Assembly: GCA_007123625.1 (NCBI GenBank)
Contig: SKKS01000476.1
Location: 1-33,563, forward strand
DNA: 33,563 nucleotides
Reading direction: 5' to 3'
Source: Paracoccaceae bacterium
GTDB lineage: Bacteria > Pseudomonadota > Alphaproteobacteria > Rhodobacterales > Rhodobacteraceae
Notes under the pieces: generated by a model
Told to the model about the DNA's origin: nothing
The model's input: only the letters and a program-made list of their open reading frames with translations
Database searches by the model: none
Part shown: positions 1 through 9,189 of the stretch, piece after piece
How the letters are laid out: every line of letters begins with the position of its first letter
Position numbering within the stretch: the first letter of the stretch is position 1
Made by a program: the position numbers and the translations under genes

Positions 1-1
1 C

Positions 2-649
2 GAGACGATCCGCGCGCATCTGGACGTCACGCGGACCGAGGCGCGCGCGCGTGCCATAGCCCTGCTTGAAGAGGTCGGCATCCCGTCGCCTGCGGCCCGG
101 ATCGATGCGTATCCGCATGAATTTTCGGGCGGGATGCGTCAGCGGGTGGTGATCGCGCTGGCGCTTTGTGCCGAGCCCGAGTTGATCATCGCCGACGAGC
201 CCACGACCGCGCTCGATGTGGCGGTTCAGGCGCAGATCCTTGATCTGCTGGCCCGGTTGTGCCGGGACCGGGGCATGGCGATGATGCTGGTCACGCATGA
301 CATGGGCGTCATTTCCGAGATCACACAGCGGGTTGCAGTGATGTACGCGGGACGGATCGTGGAGCTGGGCGACACCGCCGAAATTACGGCGCGGGCGCGT
401 CATCCGTATGCCGCCGGGTTGATGGGGGCGATTCCCACGCTCGAGGCGCGCACCGAACCGTTGCTGCAGATCCCGGGCAGCATGCCGCGCCTGACCGCAA
501 TCCCCGAGGGCTGCGCCTTTCACCCCCGCTGTACCCGCGCCTTTGGACCCTGTGACGGTGTGCGCCCGGCGCTGCGGGTTCTGGCCGACGGGCATGCCGT
601 GGCCTGCCATCTGCACGATCCGTCCCACCACAAGGAGGCCCGGCCATGA
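2..649 (+). CDS. Peptide/nickel-type ABC transporter ATP-binding protein (DppD/OppD family), 5' end outside window
   Basis: Frame stays open from base 2 (ETIRAHLDVTRTEARARAIALLEEVGIPSPAARIDAYPHEFSGGMRQRVVIALAL); signature FSGGMRQR, Walker B LIIADEPTTALDV, H-loop VTHDMGV, C-terminal GCAFHPRC motif. Confidence 0.93.
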   Translation, partial: ETIRAHLDVTRTEARARAIALLEEVGIPSPAARIDAYPHEFSGGMRQRVVIALALCAEPELIIADEPTTALDVAVQAQILDLLARLCRDRGMAMMLVTHDMGVISEITQRVAVMYAGRIVELGDTAEITARARHPYAAGLMGAIPTLEARTEPLLQIPGSMPRLTAIPEGCAFHPRCTRAFGPCDGVRPALRVLADGHAVACHLHDPSHHKEARP

Positions 650-1665
650 CCGATGCGCCCGGAATTTCGCGGCCCGCGGACCCTGTGCAACCCACGGACC
701 CAGCGGCGCCCTATGTGCAGGTGCGCGGGTTGTCGCACGAGTTCGATCTGTCCGAGGGGCTGATCTCGCGCCTGACCACCGGCGGCACGCCGCGCGTGTT
801 GCGGGCGGTCAATGATGTCAGCTTCGACATCCGGCAGGGCGAAACCTTTGCGCTGGTCGGCGAAAGCGGGTCCGGCAAGTCCACCATCGCGCGCATTCTG
901 GCCGGGCTGCTGGCCGCACGGGCAGGAGAAATCCGCATTGACGGGCATGCAATGGCGGCCAACCGCCCGCGCCCCGCCGCGTTGCGCACCGCGATCCAGA
1001 TGGTGTTTCAGGATCCGTTTGCCAGCCTCAACCCCAGGTGGCGCGTTGATCGCCTGATCGCCGAGCCGATTCGCGACATGCCTGCCCCGGCCCGTATCGA
1101 ACGGGTGCACGAATTGCTGCGGCTTGTGGGGCTCGACCCGCTGGACAGCGCGAAATTCCCGCACCAGTTTTCCGGCGGGCAGCGCCAGCGAATCGCGATT
1201 GCCCGCAGCCTTGCCGCAAATGCGCCTTTTCTGGTGTGCGACGAGCCAACTTCGGCGCTGGATGTCAGCGTTCAGGCGCAGATCCTGAACCTGATGCGTA
1301 CGTTGCAGGGGCAGCTTGGCCTGACCTATCTGTTCATCAGCCACAATCTGGCGGTGGTGCGTTACATGGCAACCGATGTGGGGGTGCTGTATCTGGGACG
1401 GCTGGTCGAGGTGGCGCCTGCGGACCGGATCTTTACCAGCCCGCGCCACCCCTATACACGGATGCTGCTTGAAGCAGTGCCCGGCACGGGCCTGCCGCGT
1501 GCCGAAGTGCGGGGCGAGGTGCCCAGCCCGATCACGCCCCCGTCGGGGTGCACGTTCCACCCGCGTTGCCCGCTGGCCGAAGACATCTGCCGCAGCAAGG
1601 TGCCCGAGTTCCGCGACGGCGTCGCCTGCCATGTGGCCCACCGCGCGGCGACCGCTGCGGCGTGA
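646..1665 (+). CDS. Peptide-type ABC transporter ATP-binding protein (DppF/OppF family)
   Basis: Walker A GESGSGKST, LSGGQRQR-like FSGGQRQRIAIARSL, DEPTSALDVSVQAQ, ISHNLAVV, GCTFHPRCP; ATGA overlap with previous CDS. Confidence 0.95.
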   Translation: MTDAPGISRPADPVQPTDPAAPYVQVRGLSHEFDLSEGLISRLTTGGTPRVLRAVNDVSFDIRQGETFALVGESGSGKSTIARILAGLLAARAGEIRIDGHAMAANRPRPAALRTAIQMVFQDPFASLNPRWRVDRLIAEPIRDMPAPARIERVHELLRLVGLDPLDSAKFPHQFSGGQRQRIAIARSLAANAPFLVCDEPTSALDVSVQAQILNLMRTLQGQLGLTYLFISHNLAVVRYMATDVGVLYLGRLVEVAPADRIFTSPRHPYTRMLLEAVPGTGLPRAEVRGEVPSPITPPSGCTFHPRCPLAEDICRSKVPEFRDGVACHVAHRAATAAA

Positions 1666-1703
1666 TCCGCGCCCCCGCCACCGGGCGGCAGCGGGGCAGG
1701 GAG

Positions 1704-3230
1704 TCAATCCAAGGCATAGATTGCGCGGTAGCGCGCGTTCAGCGCGGCGATATAGGGCGTGGCGTCCATCCCGCGTCCGGTCACGCGGTGCAGCATATCC
1801 TCGCGGCTGTCGCGCCTGCCGTGGCGATACACATGGTCGGTCAGCCAGCCCAGCAGCCGTGAACAGTCGCCCCGCTCCAGGTCCGGGGTGATCGCAGGCT
1901 CTGCGTCCAGCGCCGCGTCGTGGATCTGCGCGGCCAGCACGTTGCCGACGGTATAGCCGCAGAAGATGCCGAACTGCCCGGCGGACCATTGCATGTCCTG
2001 CAGCACGCCTGAACGGTCGTCGGGAACATCCAGCTTCAGATCCTCGCGCATGGCGTCCGCCCAGGCGCCGGGCATGTCGGTCACGCGCAGGCTGCCATCC
2101 AGCAGGCGACGCTCCATTTCCACGCGCAGCATGATGTGGAAGTCATACGTCAGTTCGTCCGCTTCGGTCCGGATCAGGCCGGGGCGCACGCGGTTATAGG
2201 CGCGCCAGAACATGTCGGCATCGACCCCGGCCAGCGTTTCGGGGAACAGGTCATGCAGTGCGCCGAAGTTGCGTTCCCAAAATCCCCGGCTGCGGCCGAT
2301 CTGGTTCTCCCACAGCCGCGACTGGGATTCGTGCACCCCGAAGGAAATTCCGCCAACCGCGTAAAGACCCAGCAGATCGGTAGCCATCACGCTGCGGGTC
2401 AGTTCGGGGGCGATGTTCTGTTCATAAAGGGCGTGGCCGACCTCGTGCATCGTGCCCTGCAGGGCCGAGACGATGTTGTTGCGATGAAACCGCGTGGTGA
2501 TGCGCACATCCTCGCGGGTCTGCGAAATCTCGAACGGATGCGGCGCCGTGTCCAGCCGTCCACGCGCGAAGTCATAGCCGAAGGCTTCGGCAATCCGCAC
2601 GGCAAAAGCGCGCTGGCGGTCTTCGGGGTAGTCGCCGTACAGGAAATCGCTGCGCGGTTCGGGCGCGGTGGCGATTTCGGCCAGCAGTGGCGCCAGCCCG
2701 GCGCGCAGTTCGGCGAACAACGCACCAAGCGATGCCGTGTCGGCACCGGGTTCATAGATCGAGATCATGGCGTCATGGGGGTGCGCGTCATAACCGATGC
2801 AATCGGCCAGCCTGCGGCAGATATCGACATGCTCCTCGAACACCGGGCGAAGCATGCCGAAGTCGTTGCGCGCCCGCGCGTCGGCCCAGATGGCCTGTCC
2901 GGTCAGGTTCAGAGCGGCGCGGCGCTGGTTGAGTTCCGCGGGAATCCGGCGGTGCAGGTCCACAGCCGCGCGCGCATGGTCCACCGCCAGGCGCTCGGTC
3001 GCGCCGTCGGGCAGATCGGCAACGGCGGTTTCGGCAGCCTCGATCAGGCGCAGGGTGTCGTCCGACATCAGCATCGTCTGCGCCACGCCCATCAGCGATG
3101 CCATCTGCTGGCCACGGGTTTCCGCGCCGCCGGGGGGCATCATGACACGGAAATCCCATGTCAGAAGGTTGGCGATGTTCAGAAGGTCGTTCAGCGCACC
3201 GAAGCGCTCGGCAAAGGCAGGGTAGGTCAT
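1704..3230 (-). CDS. M32 family metallocarboxypeptidase (carboxypeptidase Taq type)
   Basis: MTYPAFAERFGALNDLLNIANLLTWDFRVMMPPGGAETRGQQMASL; zinc motif HEVGHALYE (HExxH); start chosen at MTYPAF (3230) rather than the longer ORF. Confidence 0.9.
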   Translation of the reverse strand: MTYPAFAERFGALNDLLNIANLLTWDFRVMMPPGGAETRGQQMASLMGVAQTMLMSDDTLRLIEAAETAVADLPDGATERLAVDHARAAVDLHRRIPAELNQRRAALNLTGQAIWADARARNDFGMLRPVFEEHVDICRRLADCIGYDAHPHDAMISIYEPGADTASLGALFAELRAGLAPLLAEIATAPEPRSDFLYGDYPEDRQRAFAVRIAEAFGYDFARGRLDTAPHPFEISQTREDVRITTRFHRNNIVSALQGTMHEVGHALYEQNIAPELTRSVMATDLLGLYAVGGISFGVHESQSRLWENQIGRSRGFWERNFGALHDLFPETLAGVDADMFWRAYNRVRPGLIRTEADELTYDFHIMLRVEMERRLLDGSLRVTDMPGAWADAMREDLKLDVPDDRSGVLQDMQWSAGQFGIFCGYTVGNVLAAQIHDAALDAEPAITPDLERGDCSRLLGWLTDHVYRHGRRDSREDMLHRVTGRGMDATPYIAALNARYRAIYALD

Positions 3231-3308
3231 GGTCCTCCGGACAGTATGGCGGGGCGCGCCACAGGCGTGCCCCGCGTCGCGATAGGCTGGCGCGCAGCCT
3301 CTTGTGGC

Positions 3309-3327
3309 GGCGCGGCGCAGCCGCGCC
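3309..3327. repeat. Second short inverted repeat, 8-bp arms, 3-nt loop
   Basis: GGCGCGGC GCA GCCGCGCC. Confidence 0.55.
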
Positions 3328-3335
3328 GACCGGGG

Positions 3336-3383
3336 CCCGCCCCCTGGCCTGTGTACACCCGTGTGTGCAGGCCAGGGGGCGGG
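3336..3383. terminator. Perfect 16-bp-stem inverted repeat (hairpin; attenuator/terminator candidate) between substrate-binding protein and M32 genes
   Basis: CCCGCCCCCTGGCCTG (3336-3351) / CAGGCCAGGGGGCGGG (3368-3383) are exact reverse complements; loop TGTACACCCGTGTGTG. Confidence 0.75.
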
Positions 3384-3415
3384 AGAACCGGTCAGACCGC
3401 GTGCGACGGCTGCGG

Positions 3416-4984
3416 TTATTGCGCCGGGCGGCCGTTGATCGCCTGCGTTTCCTGATCGATGCGCGGCGTGAAATCGACCACATCGGACCGCCCCGCCCAC
3501 GCCTGGCGCAGGTTGACGATCGGAATGGCTGCCATGTCGGTCACTGCCGCGGTCATGGCCTCTTCCAGCATCGCACGGCGCGCGTCCGGGTCCAGCTCGG
3601 TTGTCGCTGCGGCGATTATCGCGTCCACTTCCGCGTTTGAATAGTGGTAGTGGTTGAAGCCGCCGAAACCGGCCTCCGCATCGCGCGTATGGAAGGCGGT
3701 GGACAGGATGTAGCTGCCCTCGCCGGTCTGCGAGCCCCAGCCGTTGACCATCAGGCTGTATTCGAAGCTCGCCTGCCCGGGGAAGTACACCGCGCGCGGC
3801 AGCGCATCGACTGTCACCGTCAGGCCGATCTGCGTCAGCATCGGCCCCAGAGCCGCACAGACAGCGGCATCGCCAGGCTGGCTGTCCGAGGTGCAGTTGA
3901 CCGTGATCCGGAACCCGTCCGGGTATCCGGCTTCGGCCAGCAGTTCCCGCGCGGCGGCCGGATCGTAGTCCAGCGGCGGCAGGTCGTCGGCATAGCCGAA
4001 GAACCCTTCGGTGATGTACTGATTCGCCGGGACGGCGTTGTCCTCCATGATCCGCGAGGCGATGGCTTCGCGGTTGATCGCCTTGGACAGGGCCTGGCGT
4101 ACGCGCAGGTCTTGCAGCGGGTTTTCGGGCAGGGGCGACCCGTCATTGGCGGAAATGCGGGGGGTCTGGTCGCGGAAGTCCATGAACATGATCAGCAGCA
4201 CCGCGCTGGGGCTGCGATAGATGTCATGGTTGCCGGTGCCTTCGATCCGGGGGATATCGCCTGCGGGCACCGCATCGATCAGATGCACCCGGTCCGATAC
4301 CAGCGCGGCGACCCGTGCGGAATCGTTGTTTATCTCGCTGATTGTCACCCGCGAGAATTCCGACACCTCGCCCCAGTAATCTTCGAACGGCTCCAGCACC
4401 AGTTCCTCGCGCGGGCTGAACGATACCATGCGGAACGGCCCCGTCCCGATCGCCGCTTCGCCCGAGTTGAAGGCGGATGCTGGCGTGTCGATGGGGGTTT
4501 CGGACGGGATGATGAACACCCGCGACAGATCCAGCAGCAGGGTCGGCGCGGGGGCGGGGGTGGTGATTTCTACCGTGCGGTCGTCGATTGCGGTGACCGA
4601 GGCGATTCGCTGGATATAGGTGTTCAGCCCGCTGTCTGTGCCTGCGGCGACCGGAATGCGTTCGATCGAATGCACGACATCGGCGGCTTCAAAGGTCGAT
4701 CCGTCATGAAACAACACGCCTTCGCGCAAGGTGAAGCGCCAAGTCAGGTCGTCGACGATTTCCCAGCTTTCGGCAAGCCCGGGATAGGGCTGCAGTTCCG
4801 GATCCAGCATTACCAGCGATCCGAACACGTTACGCACCGATGAGATGTTGCTGCCGACAGCCGACAGGTGCGGATCCATCGATTCGCCCCCCGCCCGAAC
4901 CCCGATCCGAAGTTCCTCCGCCAGCGCGGTCGTGGACATCAACGCGGCGGCGCTGACTGTCAGAAGAAAGCCTGTTTTACGCAT
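3416..4984 (-). CDS. ABC transporter substrate-binding protein, family 5 (peptide/oligopeptide type)
   Basis: Signal peptide MRKTGFLLTVSAAALMSTTALA followed by EELRIGVRAGGESMDPHLS..., GLAESWEIVDDLTWRFTLREGVLFHDGSTFEAADVVHSIER. Confidence 0.93.
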   Translation of the reverse strand: MRKTGFLLTVSAAALMSTTALAEELRIGVRAGGESMDPHLSAVGSNISSVRNVFGSLVMLDPELQPYPGLAESWEIVDDLTWRFTLREGVLFHDGSTFEAADVVHSIERIPVAAGTDSGLNTYIQRIASVTAIDDRTVEITTPAPAPTLLLDLSRVFIIPSETPIDTPASAFNSGEAAIGTGPFRMVSFSPREELVLEPFEDYWGEVSEFSRVTISEINNDSARVAALVSDRVHLIDAVPAGDIPRIEGTGNHDIYRSPSAVLLIMFMDFRDQTPRISANDGSPLPENPLQDLRVRQALSKAINREAIASRIMEDNAVPANQYITEGFFGYADDLPPLDYDPAAARELLAEAGYPDGFRITVNCTSDSQPGDAAVCAALGPMLTQIGLTVTVDALPRAVYFPGQASFEYSLMVNGWGSQTGEGSYILSTAFHTRDAEAGFGGFNHYHYSNAEVDAIIAAATTELDPDARRAMLEEAMTAAVTDMAAIPIVNLRQAWAGRSDVVDFTPRIDQETQAINGRPAQ

Positions 4985-5072
4985 TTGATTGGTCTCCCTG
5001 ATTGCAAGGGCTGGTTCTTTCCCGTGCCCGCGTGGTCTTCTTGGATCGCGCCAGTAACTGTCTAAATGACAG

Positions 5073-5085
5073 ACTGTATAACAGT
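5073..5085. promoter_or_regulatory. Palindromic operator candidate (site A) in divergent intergenic region
   Basis: ACTGT ATA ACAGT, perfect 5-bp arms. Confidence 0.55.
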
Positions 5086-5207
5086 AATGCAGATTGTTTA
5101 CTCTGCTGCAAGACTCATGCCGTCCGACGGTAGGTTTTCCGCCCACATGCGCGTCCGTGCCCGGAAAACAGGCAAGCAGTGTGGACATGTGTGCGGAAAA
5201 ACTGTCC

Positions 5208-5222
5208 TATTGTATAACAATA
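5208..5222. promoter_or_regulatory. Palindromic operator candidate (site B) in divergent intergenic region
   Basis: TATTGT ATA ACAATA, perfect 6-bp arms. Confidence 0.6.
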
Positions 5223-5284
5223 AAGTGGATGCTACCTTTGACTGATATCGAAGTCGAAAACCCCCACCAGAGCGAGCTTTCCCT

Positions 5285-6262
5285 ATGACCACGACCGAAA
5301 AGACCCCCCTCGCAATCCTTGGTATGGGCCGGTGGGGCGAAAAACTTGTGCGGTCGGTTCAGGATGTCAGCGCGACCACACGGTTCGTCGCCGTGATCAG
5401 TGGAAATCCGGCGCGGGTCGCTCCGGCGGCCGAATCCCTGGGGCTGGAAATCCTGCCCGATCTGGACGCGGCGCTGGCCCATCCCGGGATCGCAGGTGTG
5501 GTGATCGCCACCCCCCATTCGCGCCACGCCGAGGCGATTGCCACCTGCCGCCGCGCGGGCAAGCCTGCGCTGGTGGAAAAGCCCTTCACCCTGACCCGCA
5601 CCACCGCCGATGCCGCCATTGCCGAAGGCGATGGCATGGTGCTTGCGGCCCATAACCGGCGTTTCCTGCCAGCGGCCCGCGCGGTGCAGGCGGCGATTTC
5701 AGCTGGCGAACTGGGCACGATCCTGCATATCGAGGCGAATTATTCCGGCAATGTCGTGGGCCGGTATGTCGAAGGCATGTGGCGCAGCGACACCACCGAA
5801 AGCCCCGCAGGCGGGCTGGCGGGATCGGGGATTCACATGATCGACCTGATCATCGGCTATGCGGGACCGGTGGCATCGGTTCATGCGGTTTCGTCCCGGC
5901 GCGTGCCGGACCTGCCGGTGGACGACACAATGGTCGCGGTGTTTCGCCTGGCCTCGGGGGCAAGTGCGGTGCTATCGTGCGTGACGGCCTCGACCTCGTG
6001 TTTCCGGCTCAAGATCTTCGGCACTGGCGGGTCGGCGGAAATCACCGACGAAAGCGCGGTCACCTTCACGGCGCTTGACGGGGCGCGACGGACCCTGAGC
6101 TTCCCACCGGTCGATATCGAACGCGCCGAACTGGAGGCTTTTGCCGCCGCGATCCGTGGCGACGAAGCCTATCCTGTCACCATGGAAGAAGTGCTCAACG
6201 GTGTATCCGCCTTCGAAGGCGTGTCGCGCTCGCTGGCTGCGGGCGCGACGGTAACCGTCTGA
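5285..6262 (+). CDS. Gfo/Idh/MocA family oxidoreductase
   Basis: N-terminal ILGMGRWGEKLVRSV; VVIATPHSRHAEAIATCRRAGKPALVEKPFTLT (EKP motif); AGGLAGSGIHMIDLIIGY. Confidence 0.92.
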   Translation: MTTTEKTPLAILGMGRWGEKLVRSVQDVSATTRFVAVISGNPARVAPAAESLGLEILPDLDAALAHPGIAGVVIATPHSRHAEAIATCRRAGKPALVEKPFTLTRTTADAAIAEGDGMVLAAHNRRFLPAARAVQAAISAGELGTILHIEANYSGNVVGRYVEGMWRSDTTESPAGGLAGSGIHMIDLIIGYAGPVASVHAVSSRRVPDLPVDDTMVAVFRLASGASAVLSCVTASTSCFRLKIFGTGGSAEITDESAVTFTALDGARRTLSFPPVDIERAELEAFAAAIRGDEAYPVTMEEVLNGVSAFEGVSRSLAAGATVTV

Positions 6263-6303
6263 GTATCGCCGCAACATACCGGGCCCAAAAAGGGAAACTG
6301 CTG

Positions 6304-7431
6304 ATGGAACGCCGACTGGAGTCGTATTTGCTAACCCCTGGCCCGGTCACCGTGGCGCAGGACGTCAAGCAGCAGATGATGGTGGATCGTAGCGCGAATT
6401 CGCGCACCATGATCGAGATGATTGCATGGATCCGGTCCTATCTGCTGGAAATCTGCAACGGGACCGCGCGGTACGAATGCGTGCCCCTTCAGGGCAGCGC
6501 GACCTATGCGGTCGAAGCGGTGTTTCAGTCGCTGGTGCCGCGCGGCGCAGGCGTGCTGGTGATTGAAAACGGCGCCTATGGCACGCGCATGGCCAATCTG
6601 GCCGAGGCATTGGGAATGCGCGTCACGCGGTTGCCGTTCGGCCTGTCGCCGCTGCCCACCGGCGCGGACGTGGACGCGGCGCTGCGGGCCGATCCGTCCA
6701 TCGACTATGTCAGCCTGTGCCATGTCGAAACATCGACCGGGGCGCAGAACCCCATCGAGGAAATCGCCGAGGTCACGCGCGCGCATGGAAAGAAGCTGAT
6801 CATTGATGCGGTGGCGTCCTTCGGCGGGTTGCCGATCGATGTGGAAGCCCTTGCCGCCGAGGCGGTGATTCTGTCGCCCAACAAGTGCCTTGAGGCGGTG
6901 CCGGGCATGGGGATCGTGATCGTCCGGCGCGATGTGCTGGAAAGCGCGAAGGGGCGGTCCGGCTCGCCTTGTCTGGACCTCCATGATCAGTGGGACTTCC
7001 TCCAGAAGAACGGGTTCTTCCGCTGGACGCCGCCGACGCATGTGCTGGCCGCGCTGGCCCATTCCCTGCGCGCCCACAAGGCCGAAGGCGGCGTTGCGCC
7101 GCGCAACGCGCGCTATCGCGGGCACTGGACACGGCTGGTCACGGCGATGCGCGCGCGCGGTTTCACGACCCTGCTGCCTGATGCCGCCAATGCGCCCATC
7201 GTCACCTCGTTTCATGTGCTCGATCACCCGCACTTCAGCTTCGAAGCGCTATTTGCTGCGCTTGAACGCCGGGGGGTGATCATCTTTCCGGGGAATTTCC
7301 CGGCGGTGGGCACGTTCAGGATCGGTGTGATGGGTGATCTGCAAACGGCCGACATCGATTATATCATCGCCTCCATTGATGCGGCGCTGGCCGAAATGGA
7401 TGTGCCGGTGGCGGCCGGGGCCTCCGCCTGA
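6304..7431 (+). CDS. Class V PLP-dependent aminotransferase, 2-aminoethylphosphonate--pyruvate transaminase (PhnW)-like
   Basis: LLTPGPVTVAQDVKQQMM, PLQGSATYAVEAVFQS, ENGAYGTRMANLAEALG, HVETSTGAQNPIEE, IDAVASFGGLPIDV, SPNKCLEAVPGMG, RWTPPTHVLAALAHSL, FRIGVMGDL: colinear with PhnW motifs. Confidence 0.85.
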   Translation: MERRLESYLLTPGPVTVAQDVKQQMMVDRSANSRTMIEMIAWIRSYLLEICNGTARYECVPLQGSATYAVEAVFQSLVPRGAGVLVIENGAYGTRMANLAEALGMRVTRLPFGLSPLPTGADVDAALRADPSIDYVSLCHVETSTGAQNPIEEIAEVTRAHGKKLIIDAVASFGGLPIDVEALAAEAVILSPNKCLEAVPGMGIVIVRRDVLESAKGRSGSPCLDLHDQWDFLQKNGFFRWTPPTHVLAALAHSLRAHKAEGGVAPRNARYRGHWTRLVTAMRARGFTTLLPDAANAPIVTSFHVLDHPHFSFEALFAALERRGVIIFPGNFPAVGTFRIGVMGDLQTADIDYIIASIDAALAEMDVPVAAGASA

Positions 7432-8468
7432 TGACGCATGTGGTCCTGATCGACCCGCAATTCGCTGAACACCCGGATGTGGAACGCGAGGTCCTGCCTG
7501 AACCGCACCGGATCGAAGTTGTGCGCCTGGGCGACAACCCAGTGGACGGGCGCCTGTTTCCGGGCGCCGATGCGGTGGTGAACTGCCGCAGCCGCCACAA
7601 GCTGACCGCAGCCGTGCTCGATACGTTCGAATCGGTCAAAATCATCGTGCAGTCCGGGGTGGGATATGACCATATTGACCTTGATGCCTGCGCCCGCCGT
7701 GGCCTGCCGGTGTGCAACACGCCGGATTATGGCACGATGGAGGTCGCGGACCACGCGCTTGGGCTGACGCTGGCGCTGTGTCGCGGGATCGCGGCCTATG
7801 ACCAGCGCCTGCATGTGCGCGATGACGCCTGGCAGACGCTTGCGCTGCCGGTGCCGCCGCTGAGACGGCTGCGCACCCAGACTTTTGGCGTGATCGGGTT
7901 GGGGCGGATCGGCACCGCCACCGCACTGCGCGCGCGGGCTTTCAACATGCGTGTGGTGTTCCATGACCCGTATCTGCCGCCGGGGGCCGAGTTGGGCCTT
8001 GGGCTGGAGCGTGTGGCGCGGCTGGAAGACCTGCTGGCCGAGGCTGATATTGTCAGCCTGCATTGCCCGCTGTCACCCGAAACGGTGCGCATGATCGACG
8101 CGGACGCGCTGGCGCGGATGAGGCCGGGCGCAGTGCTGATCAACACGGCACGCGGCGGGTTGATCGACCTTGACGCTGTAGCCGATGCGTTGCGGTCGGG
8201 CCATCTCTGCGCGGCGGGGCTGGATGTGCTGCCGGTCGAGCCGCTGGACCGAAGCCACCCGCTGATTGCTGCCTGGACCCGCAACGAGCCCTGGCTTGAA
8301 GGGCGCCTTGTCCTGACCCCGCACGCCGCCTTCTACAGCCCCGAAAGTCTGCGCGACATTCGGCGCTTGGCAATGCAGGCTGTCGTGGACTATCTTCCCC
8401 ACGGTCGATTGAGAAGTTGTGTTAATCTTAAACAGTTGCAGGCGAACGGGTTTTTCCAGAATCCCTGA
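7431..8468 (+). CDS. D-2-hydroxyacid dehydrogenase (NAD-binding; CtBP/D-3-phosphoglycerate dehydrogenase-like)
   Basis: FGVIGLGRIGTATALRARAF, LHCPLSPETVRMIDADALARMRPGAVLINTARGGLIDLDAVADALRSGHLCAAGLDVLPVEP, TPHAAFYS. Confidence 0.93.
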   Translation: MTHVVLIDPQFAEHPDVEREVLPEPHRIEVVRLGDNPVDGRLFPGADAVVNCRSRHKLTAAVLDTFESVKIIVQSGVGYDHIDLDACARRGLPVCNTPDYGTMEVADHALGLTLALCRGIAAYDQRLHVRDDAWQTLALPVPPLRRLRTQTFGVIGLGRIGTATALRARAFNMRVVFHDPYLPPGAELGLGLERVARLEDLLAEADIVSLHCPLSPETVRMIDADALARMRPGAVLINTARGGLIDLDAVADALRSGHLCAAGLDVLPVEPLDRSHPLIAAWTRNEPWLEGRLVLTPHAAFYSPESLRDIRRLAMQAVVDYLPHGRLRSCVNLKQLQANGFFQNP

Positions 8469-8496
8469 CGCAGAGGTTTTGGCAGGAGGAAGGCCC

Positions 8497-9189
8497 TTGG
8501 CGCAGAAAGGAAGCGTGCGATCATCCTTGAGCGGCATTCGCTCGCTCAAGAAAGTCTCGCTTGCCAATACGATTGCCGACATGATCGCCCAGGCGATCGC
8601 GGAACAATCCATCAAACCAGGCGAACGCATTGTCGAAGTCAGCCTTGCCGAGAAGCTGAATGTCAGCCGCGTTCCCGTGCGCGAGGCGCTGAAAATCCTT
8701 GCCACGCAGGGCGTTCTGCGCGAGGGGCGGCAAAGCTACGAGGTGCCCGAAGCCTCGGACGACACCGCGCAGCAGGTTCAGGAGGCGCGCGTTCTGCTGG
8801 AATCCCTGTTGCTGCGTGATGCGATCCGCCACTGGCACGACGGGTCCGAAGATATTTCATCCCTGACCCTGGCGCTGGAGCAGATGAAACGCTCGGCCAA
8901 GGCCCAGAACTACGAGGAATTCCGCAACGGCGATCTGGCCTTTCACCGCGAGATCACGCTGGCGGCCCATAACGAGGTCGTGCGCGCCCTGTGGGAAATG
9001 ATCGCGCGGCATGTCCTGATCGTTCTGAACGTGCCTGGGTACCGCCGCATTGATCTGCAATTGCTGACCCGCAAGCACATTGAACTACACGCGTTCATCC
9101 TGGAACAGGTCAAGACGCCCGGCCCGCTGGAGGAAGTCCGAGCCGCGCTCGAGGCGCATTTCATTCCGACCGAGGCGCTTCAGCGCTGA
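8497..9189 (+). CDS. GntR family transcriptional regulator with FCD domain
   Basis: IADMIAQAIAEQSIKPGERIVEVSLAEKLNVSRVPVREALKILATQGVL wHTH, helical C-terminal domain; TTG start at 8497 preceded by aggagga (ATG-containing ORF begins upstream at 8419). Confidence 0.9.
   Translation: MAQKGSVRSSLSGIRSLKKVSLANTIADMIAQAIAEQSIKPGERIVEVSLAEKLNVSRVPVREALKILATQGVLREGRQSYEVPEASDDTAQQVQEARVLLESLLLRDAIRHWHDGSEDISSLTLALEQMKRSAKAQNYEEFRNGDLAFHREITLAAHNEVVRALWEMIARHVLIVLNVPGYRRIDLQLLTRKHIELHAFILEQVKTPGPLEEVRAALEAHFIPTEALQR

Noticed and set aside
1666-1703. GC-rich imperfect hairpin between convergent genes as a bidirectional terminator
   Set aside because: Stem is short and bulged (CCGCC/GGCGG core) with no T-tract.
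2136-3455. 439-aa plus-strand ORF opposite the M32 carboxypeptidase
   Set aside because: Antisense shadow of a gene with clear family motifs; no domain recognised.
3644-4843. 399-aa plus-strand ORF opposite the substrate-binding protein
   Set aside because: Antisense shadow ORF; composition atypical for real protein.
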